This document shows, piece after piece, positions 11,489 to 20,764 of a DNA stretch of 64,000 nucleotides; the stretch's first letter is position 1; each line of letters opens with the position of its first letter. This stretch comes from Diphasiastrum complanatum (taxonomy: Eukaryota > Streptophyta > Lycopodiopsida > Lycopodiales > Lycopodiaceae). Under the pieces are notes generated by a model. That model made no database searches, was not told the DNA's origin, and worked only from the letters and a program-made list of their open reading frames with translations. The translations under genes and the position numbers were made by a program. The stretch lies in contig CM055095.1 of NCBI GenBank assembly GCA_029204225.1, forward strand, positions 24,778,003 through 24,842,002. The letters are read 5' to 3'.

Positions 11489-12968
11489 CTATTCATCATC
11501 AGATTTTGTGTCAGATTCTATGGCAATATTATCATGAAGAAATTCTTTGCTAGCGTATGCATCTAATAGATGTGCATTATTCTTATTTTCACTAAGCTCA
11601 ATATAAGTGGAATACAATGAATAATGGGATCTCCTTAAAAGAACATTCCCATCAGTAAAACCTAAAATGTTCAAAACATAAGATCTTTTGACAAAAATGA
11701 TCTTATTTGTCTTAACAAATTTATGTCCTCCTAGGTAAAATGTTAAAGCTTTAACTGCCATTATAAGACTCTCCCCAACTGGCCTCAGCTTGGAATGAGC
11801 AATACAGATCTCATTGTTCAAGAAATGCCTAAGATAGTGGCCAAGTCCACTATCCCTCTGGAACGAGGATGCGTGTTGTCTGAAACCACCTCGTCTCATA
11901 GCAAAATCATCAATTATGAGAGCATCCTGCAATAGGAAATATGTTAGCAAAAACACATTCAGTGATTAAAAACATTCTAATGCAAGGAAGTCAGCAGCAA
12001 CCAGATCAGGATGATTAATATAATGACCATGTATTGAAGTGGAGTCATCAGTGAAATGCATTAATGATGGACGAGGGAAGCCCATCTAGGATCGAAATGC
12101 CGTGAATTCTTCATCGGATGGTCTGCCTCGTCCATCCTCAGCTGTATTTGATAAAGGCTTAGTCAGACATTCTTCACTGGTCATAAGTCCCTCCTCATCA
12201 TCAAAATCAATACCAGCAACAAGGTCATCTGTTTCAAAATCTACAAAGTCAGATAATTCGAAAATTGTGCCGGATAATAAACATAGAACCTCGTCTTCAC
12301 GATAGTCAAAAAATTTACATAAATCCGCAGTAGTAAAATATACATGGTCATTAATATAATATACAGGCAAATTGAAAAGACATTTAGACTCCTCTAAAGA
12401 GTTGGATTCATCAGCAGATGTATTTTGGCCAATAAAAGAATTTCGGAGAACATTAGTATTTAAAGTCATTTTCCTTATCAGGAGTGTCGATAAGAAAGTG
12501 ATTGATATCCTTAATAGCTGACTGAAAAGAGGATGATGCAAAAGGAGGGTTAGCAACAGAAACTTCCTCATCATCTGGGATCTGAACTAACAGGAAAAGT
12601 ATGAAACCACTGTGATATTCAACCAATCGACATTTCTTGTTGCAATAAGGACACATTGAACTGCTTTTGAAAAAATCAAACAATTTGGTGAACATTCTAT
12701 CCAGTCTATGTTTGAAAGTTGGGGGAAATGAACAAGATCAGTATAATGCATGTACTGGAGTGAACCTATGGAGAAAACATGCTTACTAAGTATATCTCTG
12801 AATCTAACATAATGTTCATAAAATACGTCAGAATTTGGTTGTGTAGTCCTGAAAACATGTAGATATGGTCTAAATAGGTTGTGGAAGTAGTCTAGATTTT
12901 CAGTAATCCCAAATTCAGTAAAAAATGAACTCAAGCTTGAATCTCATGAGGATCTTGAGGAAGAGGCC
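11489..12968 (-). pseudogene. Gene U, copy 1 (unknown function)
   Basis: The gene reads leftward from ATG at 12,968, divergent from V. Exon 1 encodes a helical region ending in a CPYCNKKC knuckle; a middle exon carries FNLPVYYINDHVYFTTADLC and an acidic stretch; the last exon (11,489-11,936, acceptor CAG) encodes LGHYLRHFLNNEICIAHSKL and ends ESDTKSDDE. The family is unknown to me. Lesions: codon 9 is a stop (TGA where copy 2 has CGA), and a deletion of about 27 bases removes the splice donor that copy 2 keeps at 21,273-21,279. Part of the middle exon changes frame in both copies, so there may be another small intron. The acidic tail and Cys knuckle would fit a nuclear or DNA-binding protein, but that is a guess. 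Confidence 0.55.
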
Positions 12969-13767
12969 ATGGAAGTAACGTAGATATCGCACTTGTGCGC
13001 GAGGGAGAACTGAAACAAAACTAACTCTGAAGATCGCGCACAAGAGGGATATGTACGACAGGTAGATCTCGAATATCGCACTTGTGCGCAAGTAGGTATA
13101 GTTGCATACAACTAGACAACAATGTGCGCGCACAAGAGCGATATGCCGTCAATTTTGAGAACGAAAAAGGTAAAACATTAATCGGATTTTGTGCCATTTA
13201 TACTAAATTTTCATACGTGTGTGATCAATAGCCAAAGGACACGTGTCTACTTTCAATTGGACTACAGGCACTGGCACGTGTGAGGTGACACCTGGACACG
13301 TGTCTCATGTTCATTTGTCGGATTGACAACACGTGTCTCTCTCGCAATGGCCGTAGAACTCCCACACGTGTAAAGTGACAGGGTGACACGTGTTGCTCTC
13401 GCATTTGTCCATACAACTCCCACACGTGTGACAAGACGTTCTTTCGCACGTGTAAAATCACAAACTTCAATGAATTTTTTTCACTTTTTTTTTCTCCGCA
13501 TATCGCACTTGTGCGCGTCCTTCACAATCGATATTCCTCCTACCGCCTTCCATGCGCACAGGTCCGATACATCTATCTACATGTCTTCCCATATCGCACT
13601 TGTGCGTCTTTCTTCTAAACTAAGCGCTCTCTCTTATACTCGGCTTGCACAGGTCCGATATACCATAGATTCTGTCCGTACATATCGGTCCTATGCGAGA
13701 TCTTTATCATCCTTTCCTGCTCTTCGTAGCCGTAACACACAAGTCCGCTATCCCATAGTACACGTCC
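12969..13767. promoter_or_regulatory. Divergent U/V control region with two motif arrays
   Basis: Ten copies of a motif close to ATATCGCACTTGTGCG occur at about 12,984, 13,035, 13,073, 13,126, 13,500, 13,554, 13,591, 13,647, 13,682 and 13,735. Their orientations alternate strictly (+ then -). The first four lie on the U side and the last six on the V side. Between them (13,211-13,455) are nine sites with an ACGTGT core, several as the palindrome CACACGTGTG, which is a G-box type bHLH/bZIP site. The layout fits a bidirectional promoter, a transposase- or replication-protein-binding region, or both. The same array is kept in the second copy at 22,271-23,071. Confidence 0.7.
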
Positions 13768-14373
13768 ATGGATAGGAGAAGGCAGACAAGGAGGGACTTC
13801 TTCTCTGCTGGCTCATCCTTAGCTCCTGCAGTTGCCACTACACCTCCCGCTAGACCTAGAATGTGCAACCACATCAGGTGGCTCTATGAGATACGCAAGT
13901 ATCAGAGATCAACTGCTTTGTTGATTCCAAGAGCTCCATTCTACCGTGCTGTCCGAAACATAACAAGAAATGATCTCGGACAGCTGGTTAGATTCACACC
14001 CAATGCTCTTGAGTGCCTTCAAAAGGTTGCTAAAGATTACATGAGTCTTTTTTTTGAAGATTCTTTTTTGCTTGCAATCCATTCCAAGAGGGTCACCATA
14101 ATGCCCAAGGATTTTCAGCTCCTGATGAGAATGAGGGATAGGTTTTGCAGGTTACACGTATCTCAGCCTGCTGCTCCCAGACCAACTCCTCTAGATAGAA
14201 CTGATTTTCCTACGAAGCATCCTAGGAAGCAGGCAGCCCCCAAGAGAGCTCCGAAGAAAGTAAGGAGGCTAGACACCACAGATTCTGTGAAGCCTAACCC
14301 GGAATCAATTGTAGATAATGCTGCTGTTGATATTGTTGTAAATATAGCTACATCTGTTCTGGATACCCCTTAA
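13768..14373 (+). CDS. Gene V, histone H3-like (CenH3-type) domain
   Basis: A 201-codon open frame. Residues 41-53 (EIRKYQRSTALLI) match the H3 alpha-N helix, 54-66 (PRAPFYRAVRNIT) alpha-1, 77-108 (TPNALECLQ... to HSKR) alpha-2, and 107-115 (KRVTIMPKD) is identical to canonical H3. Three features point to the centromeric variant rather than canonical H3: loop 1 appears one residue longer, the alpha-2 start resembles the T-x-x-AL of plant CenH3, and KDF replaces KDI. The tail (RRRQTRRD) faintly echoes the H3 start but lacks K4 and K9. Residues 130-201 are a basic then neutral extension not found in histones. The frame stops at TAA 14,371; one base of frameshift connects it to a proline-rich linker and a Ulp1-type protease, so the original product was probably a fusion. 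The start is the ATG directly after the motif array. Confidence 0.75.
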   Translation: MDRRRQTRRDFFSAGSSLAPAVATTPPARPRMCNHIRWLYEIRKYQRSTALLIPRAPFYRAVRNITRNDLGQLVRFTPNALECLQKVAKDYMSLFFEDSFLLAIHSKRVTIMPKDFQLLMRMRDRFCRLHVSQPAAPRPTPLDRTDFPTKHPRKQAAPKRAPKKVRRLDTTDSVKPNPESIVDNAAVDIVVNIATSVLDTP

Positions 14374-15515
14374 TTCCTATAGATACTACACATCCACCTC
14401 ATCCTCCTCCTCCAAATTTTTATACATGTATAGATTCGGATGATTATCTTAAATTTGAGAAAGACATATCCAATGCTATATATACAATTGGTACTCCTTT
14501 TTGTTTTAGACTAGATGAACTTGATTTTAGTATAAATTATAGAGCTCTTGATTGTTTGCATCTCAAAGACAGACGAGCATCTATCAGTGATCTTGTGATA
14601 GAGTCTGGGCTTACACTCTTGCAATATGACATTGCAAGAGATTCATCCAGTTAGTTGGTGCTGAGTAACTTTTTGCTTCAGGCCTTCAAGGAGAATAATG
14701 ACACATTGTCTGACTAGTGGATTCACACCAGCAACAAAATATCTGCTCATCCCTTATCATACCAAGTAAGATATATTAAATGCTTCTTGTTGTTTAATGC
14801 TTTATCATTGACATTGTCAATTGAAATAGTTCAGAATTGCAGCTAAAGAAAGTTCAATCTTATTTTGCAGTGACCACTGGAGTTTAAATCTGATCTCTTT
14901 TAAGAGATCTGTAGATAATACTACTAAAGGTTTTTGGGTCAAGATGAATTCGACGAGCAATATGCATAAGGATGTAGATATATACCTTTCTTATTTAAGT
15001 AAATATATTCCTATAGATGTTCCCCATTCCGTGGACTGGCAAATCGTCAATTTGGAAGTAAATTTTGTCTTTCTTAATAACATTTTTAAATCAGTATTCT
15101 AATGTATTTGTTTCATTCTAATTCATTTTGTTTCATAATTGATTTCTTGTGTGTTGAATTTTATTGCAGTCACCCCAACAAAATGATTCATTTAGCTGTG
15201 GATGGTATACATTATACAATGTCAAGTTATTTTTTGAGTGGTTTAACCTTCAGAAAGTTGTTGATATTAAGGTGATTAATTTTGTTTATTCTTATTTTTG
15301 GAATCATGATTAGTTTTTTATTTTGTTGATGTTTTTAGCCATTACTAATACATGAATGTTCTATCTTGCAGTTTACACTTCCTGAGTACACATCAAGCCA
15401 GGTGTACAGATTTAGACAAGAAATTATCTAGCGTATAGTGGCTAGGGCAAGGCTTCAGCCTCCCGTTATTGATGATGGTGCAAAGGATGATGTAGTTATA
15501 CTAAATCAAGATTAG
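14374..15515 (+). pseudogene. Gene V, Ulp1/C48 cysteine-protease domain
   Basis: Continuing from the H3-like part in a frame shifted by one base, there is a proline-rich linker, then SNFLLQAFKENNDTLSD, then introns at about 14,766-14,870, 15,058-15,169 and 15,272-15,371, and stop TAG at 15,513. The protease signature is clear: HWSLNLISF with the catalytic His (14,875-14,877), and PQQNDSFSCGWYTLYNVKLF with the oxyanion Gln and catalytic Cys (15,197-15,199). Where Ulp1 enzymes have the catalytic Asp, this copy reads KMNSTS (Asn at 14,946-14,948). In-frame stops occur before the first intron (two) and in the last exon (one), so this copy is dead. Ulp1 enzymes cleave SUMO or related tags, and Ulp1-like genes are known passengers of plant transposons such as MULEs. 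Splice positions are approximate, mainly for the first acceptor. Confidence 0.72.
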
Positions 15516-15686
15516 AACAAATACAGATAGCATAGAACAAGAATACATGTATAGAATTCATAGATAAATATACATTGATATATCAAATGCTGCTCCATTT
15601 TATGAATTTGGGATCACAAAATACATGTTTTGATCCCCACTTGGGCTTTCATTTATTGAATGAAAGAGTGTATACACAAATTTTTA

Positions 15687-17061
15687 CTAAAGTTTATTTG
15701 CAACTATTGTTCTCCCACAATGGTGATTGTTGTAGGTAGATCTTTGCAGCACGTTATCAACTCCTGTCTTTTCTGCATCTGTGACATGACAAATATTAGT
15801 GAATGTGCAATTGTAAATAATGACATTTTCAATTATTTTGTTCTATTTTGAAATGGCAATAAACATAAAGTACTTACGAGTCTTCCGTTGATGATAAATC
15901 TGAAATATGTTGGTAGATTCGTTTGTAATAGCATGAGCTCTATTCTGATAAAATCAAGCTTCCAATGCTCTTCCACCTCAACCATAGTCAAATATTTCTC
16001 ATTGTAGATAATGCTTATCTCCATTCGGTTTGTGTGACCATTTAGTTCAAAGTCTTGATCCAGTGGTAGCCATGTACCTTCAATTTTCTTGTATCTCTAG
16101 TAGCTAAATGTGAGACTGAGCATATGCTTTTCGATATGATAATGAAAGATCATTGAAGACGTTTTAATCCTGCATTCTATGTCATTATTTGTTTTACTAT
16201 CCCAGCCTTGATCCATCAGATCTGACAAAGTCTCATCTGATAAATTCTTGCAAACAAACAAAGTCGGTGTCCTACGAACACTAGCACTCGAGAAAAAATC
16301 AGAATACATGTAATGAGATAAACCAACTTTTTTGAGTCTGTGCTTATCTTCATAGCATTTCTAATATCAATGAGTAGCTTGCATCTCAAGGATTCGGAAA
16401 CAATACTCTCAGGAGTAGGCCACTCATCACATTGAAAACTAGGAAATGGAATTGCTTCGAGCTTGCCAAAATCTCCATCTGTTTGTGGCATATAAAGATT
16501 CATAAAAATAGATACCACAATCTGCAAGTTCCTTTGGACTTCTTCCTCTGTATTGCAGCTTTCCAACATCAGAGTGAATGACGTCTAATATTCCTACAAG
16601 TGATTGTGCAGGCTCCCATTCACTTATGCATGATGGATATAAATCTGAAAGAAAAAAACAATGTTGAGGCATTTAAATCATAATCTGAAGAGCATCAATA
16701 AAGAAAATCACCTATGATGGCTGTCGAGTGCATATGTTTTGATATACTTACAATTACATTTTTGATGATCATGAGGATTGATATCATGTACTTTGATCTC
16801 TGAATGCATATATACATGTTGTATTAAGACTTCTGATATCGACTGACCTCCCAGGGTAAACTTAAATTCCAAATTTTTTGCTTTTCAATAAGATTTGTAA
16901 GCCATTTTTGCTCTTTTCTTTTGTTAAAAATTGCCGTTTGATGATGGATGCAGCAATACCCATGAATTCTTCGTATATTTTGTTGGCTTTCAGTTATCAG
17001 CTTCATCTTTCTCATTGTAAAGAATCACAAACTCAACTGTAAATTTTGGTCTCCTTGCCAT
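15687..17061 (-). pseudogene. Gene W, copy 1 (unknown function)
   Basis: It reads leftward from ATG at 17,061, divergent from T and convergent with V. Exon 1 is 16,752-17,061 (donor GTAAGT), exon 2 starts at 16,644 after a TTTCTTTCAG acceptor, a later exon ends at 15,878 with donor GTAAGT, and the last exon is 15,687-15,778 with stop TAG. Segments include YTKNSWVLLHPSS, DLYPSCISEWEPAQSL, FQCDEWPTPESIVSESL, RYKKIEGTWLPLDQDFELNG and FIRIELMLLQTNLPTYFRF. A stop after codon 23 and others later show it is inactive. I do not recognise the family: no signal peptide, zinc site or catalytic motif stands out. A second, partial copy at 27,001-27,719 retains the first intron. Confidence 0.55.
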
Positions 17062-18147
17062 TGCTATTTTCAAGGCTTGGGCGCCAAAAATCTCTCTGAT
17101 ATGATACTCAATTCAATTTTTTGTATCACATTTAATCTAATGTGAATGCCAACATAGTCACAATTACTGCGTATATCATATTTTATGTAACTGTACATAT
17201 TGTATTTCTATAATTGTAACTAGTATAGTTAGAAAATTTCATTATACTAACCAGCATAGTTAGGTAAATTTAACTTGAGGTATTGACGTCGAACAGATTA
17301 GCACGTGTCGGGCAAGAAGAAGAAACCAATGGGATACGTCCATGCTACCTAGACACAAATTTCAAAGTTTTCTATATTGTATTTTTATTTCTCAATTAAT
17401 TTGAACTACGTAGATTTCAAATATGTGCATTTAGAGTGGGCCTGGTGACGGTCAAAACTAAAGAAAAAAAATAAAGGTATCTTTACAAAGGGTCTTTTTG
17501 ATATTGAGAACTCCTCAGAGGAGTTCTCAATATCAAAAAGACCCTTTAAGGAATGCCATGTAGGATATAGAGAAATATCAAAATAAAAAAAAATAGTATT
17601 GTTTATTTGCTTGCCCCCACCACTCTTGAGGCCTCCACAACTCCCAATGATCTAACCATAGTGTCTATAGTCATAGTTAAGAACTGTTAACAATTTGCAG
17701 TATAACTTGACTAAATTCAGAAATAGTTCCTCCATTGGTTACAAAAAGGGCAATATTTCACTGGATCTAAAATATGACCGCCATCCCCAAATTCGAATCA
17801 GGAAAAATTGCAAAATGTTTACATATGCATTCCTTCCATGAGAATGGAAATATGGGTGCAATCTCCAATTATGAATGCCATCATCACTTTGGAATGGAAA
17901 TATGAGCGCCAACTACCTATTGGAATGAAAAAATGACCGGCATTTCCAAATTTCAATCAAGCATATAAGCATGGAGATTGGATTGATTGTACATAGTATA
18001 TAATATAATCAAAGATGAGTATTTTGTTTTGCTTCACAGAATCTGGTCATAGTACTTTGATGCAACTGATTACTCTATTATTTTTTTGATGATGACATTG
18101 TATCATCTACATGTGGATATCCCTATTGATTTGGTACCTTTGTAGAG
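17062..18147. promoter_or_regulatory. Divergent W/T intergenic region with repeated motif
   Basis: About 1.1 kb between divergent genes W and T. It contains the MITE-end palindrome at 17,487-17,547. It also contains four imperfect copies of a motif resembling TATGASCGCCATNTCCAAAT, starting at about 17,773, 17,851, 17,901 and 17,932. The part from about 17,945 is conserved upstream of the second T copy (59.7-59.8 kb). The motif repeats could be binding sites for T or for a transcription factor. Confidence 0.4.
17487..17547. repeat. Near-perfect palindrome, 30-bp arms, 1-base spacer
   Basis: Arms 17,487-17,516 and 17,518-17,547 are exact reverse complements around a single A. Each arm runs from aaagggtctttttg to aactcctc, matching the terminal sequence of the MITE at 31,772-32,138. 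The two termini therefore lie tail to tail, outer ends facing each other. Confidence 0.9.
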
Positions 18148-20699
18148 AAGAGGAGGCAAAAGAATTCAAATATCTGCTGAGGATTGTTCTCGTTACAGGG
18201 CAGAAGGAAAAAAAAACTTGGATTTGTGGAGAGATGGAACATTATATCCACAAGATCCAAGCACTTTGACACATCCCACATTCTCTTCAACAACTCATTT
18301 AGTTACATGGATATGCAATGGGAATAGTGGATTACTAGGATATTGAGAAAGATTGCAGAACCATGGAAAACAACTTTATATAAATAAAGTTCACTTTTTA
18401 GAAGGTGAGTTAATTCGGATATCTTCTTATTGTCAGAATAGAGATTGTCATCTCCAAAAGACATTAGAAAAAAATGAACAACTTAAAAAAAATAATGAAT
18501 CATCACAGAAGATAACAATCAATATCAAATCAGAACTAGAGCAAATGCAATCAGTCTTACAGTCTATTCGTATTGAAAACTTACAATTATTGAAGGAGGT
18601 GGATTTGGCAAAGAAGAAGGTTGAAAGTAAGAAGCGAATGCGACAAAGTTGCAAGGATATTCAAACGCTTTCAAAAGGAGGTTATCGAAATAGAAGGATC
18701 CGTGCATTCAAGTAAGCATATTCTGATTTTTGTAAGTTTTTCAATGACATTTGGATTTAATGTAAGCTATGGTGATATTCTGTTAACTATCTGTTTCTTT
18801 TGCAGATCTGCATTAGTAGCTCCTCGGAATATTAAAGACAATGCTTCACTAGGAATGTCATTGGGCACAATATTGACTTGCAAATCCACTGAGCGTATCA
18901 TGATGAACAATAGGATTTCAAATGTAAAGTGTAAAATAGCAGAGTCTTTGATGGTGGACGTTCAATTTTTTTTAGATAAGACTATAGTTAAGGGTGCTTG
19001 TGATTTTGCAAGTATTAGCAGGGAAGCATATGCAACAATATTTAAACTAATTAGAGAAGCTTTTAAGCAAGTTCAAATTAGAAAAGTCCCAATCCCTAGG
19101 ACATATCACTTGAAGAAAGAGAGAAATACATTAAACATAGGTATGCATAAGATCACTAGAACTCCATTTCATATTGAGGAGGTGTATGAAACTGATGGAA
19201 GATCGATATTCTATAATTAATCAAACAATTTATTTGCTGATTTAAATTACTTGCTGAGATACATCGTCACATTCTATGACATAACCTATGAAAAGGTGAA
19301 TGGCAAAATAATCATAGTACTTAAGGTAGATGAGTCAAAAATGGTAGAAAGGGTAGAAGATGAAGAGGGTTAGTATAACTCTCATGAATGGTGCTCTATC
19401 ACAAACATAGAACTAAGAAGATTTGGCAGCATTTCAGGTAACTAGCCTCATTATTACATTACATTCATTGAATAGTATTAATACATTGTAAACTAAGTCT
19501 TGTCAATTCTTTGGACAAGTGCTGAAAGAGGATCATGATATATTATCATGGATATTCTCAAGGACATCTTATCCTAGGATCATCAAGGACCATATGGATG
19601 GAGGACTTCTCAATGTTCCAGGAGTTGAAGACTTCAATGTTGAATGGCACTTAGCAGGTGATTTAAAAACATCGAAATATATGTATAATGTCTCTCACGG
19701 TGCTACATCAAAACACCCTTGTTTGTACTGCATGAAAATGGCAAAAGATGTAACTAGGAGTACAAAGATTACTAGAGAATATGCAGATCCAAACTGGAAG
19801 CCTGTGCTGCCTATCCCCTTGAAAAATGTGCATGTTTGCACTCTTCATGCATAAGTTAGATCAATAGAAAAGATCATTTATCTTCATATAGTTTTTGCTT
19901 GGAATACTAAGCCGACATCATTAGCAAAGGAAGCTATCTCTCGATTAGAAGATGTTTTATGAAAAGCAGGACTCCATAAAGGACATGTCAAAATTCAAAA
20001 AGATGAAAAGCTTTCAGGAAAGAATGGGAACATGCCAACTAAGCCAAGCATAGGAGGAGCAAAAGCACGTCGTTTCCTATCAAATCATATTGGTAAGGCT
20101 TCTAATATTCAACACTCAATCTGGACAAATATTATTGCTGCCACTCAGGACTTCGAGAAAGACGGCAAAACCAGAGTACTAAAAGTTGATGTATGAAAAA
20201 GGCTTGATAGTATGATTGCTATTTTAAGAAAAGATAAATACTTTGATATTGATAAGAAAGCTGTCCAAAGGACTTGTGTCGAGTTTGTTAATGCAGTATC
20301 AAAAGCATGGGGAGAAGATCACATCACTCATTACACGGTTAGTATAAAATTTTCAAAATGCTTTCAATTTTTCATATATATTTAGATCCAAACATAAGAC
20401 TAACATCATGATTTTGACATATGCAGCACATACTAAGAGATCATACAACATTTTTTGCAAATACATATGGAAGCTTGAGTGTATGGTCATCACAAGAGAT
20501 GGAGAAGTCACACTGGCAAGCACGAGCAACATTTCATCGAAATACACAACATGGAGGAACCAATGAAAAACGAAACTTCATTTGTCAATTGTTTCAGTGG
20601 TTCTACCGCAGAGTTCAGATTCGACATATAACAAAGTCCACACAATACAACAAGTTTAGAAAGGCATGCATGTTCAGAATTGCTTTGCAAATTCATTGA
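18148..20699 (+). pseudogene. Gene T, transposase-like protein, copy 1
   Basis: Exons are about 18,148-18,711, 18,806-19,437, 19,520-20,337 and 20,427-20,699, all with GT..AG introns. The first encodes DLW(R/I)DGTLYPQD and a coiled coil (residue pattern around SELEQMQSVLQSIRIENLQL). The second carries ISREAYATIFKLIREAF, RTYHLKKER and the LK(V/L)DES acidic position. The third holds DFNVEWHLAGDLKTSKYMY with SKHPCLYCMKMAKD, a Cys/His site after an Asp. The last holds HILRDHTTFFANTYGSLSVW then SSQEMEKSHWQARATF with a conserved Glu. An Asp..Asp..Glu layout with an internal PCxYC and a GSL..EK terminus is what I recall from uncharacterised DDE-type transposon proteins of invertebrates, hence the call. 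Several in-frame stops (near 19,218, 19,852, 19,960 and 20,195) make this copy inactive. Alternative: an unrelated nuclear protein family. Confidence 0.5.
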
Positions 20700-20764
20700 A
20701 CAAGAGAGGAGAAATACTCAATGTAAATGTATTGATTGTATTATAACAAAATACAAAGTGTCAA

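Noticed and set aside
13211-13760. A CRISPR-like array of spaced repeats
   Set aside because: The repeats alternate in orientation, are imperfect, have irregular spacing and lie in plant nuclear DNA between divergent genes; no cas genes.
13383-13775. A 130-codon open frame over the control region
   Set aside because: It runs through the motif arrays, has arginine/serine-rich composition produced by the repeats, and overlaps the V start.
13768-14373. A canonical histone H3 gene of the host
   Set aside because: The tail lacks K4 and K9, the core is divergent with CenH3-type differences, a long extension follows and the gene is a member of a repeated unit.
16824-17015. 63-codon minus-strand frame as a separate small gene
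   Set aside because: It is an alternative frame over W exon 1; the frame opening at 17,061 and the matching copy at 27.4-27.6 kb explain the region better.
18148-20699. T as a RAG1/Transib or Zisupton transposase by name
   Set aside because: Only loose motif resemblance from memory; I cannot align catalytic residues with confidence, so I kept the call generic.
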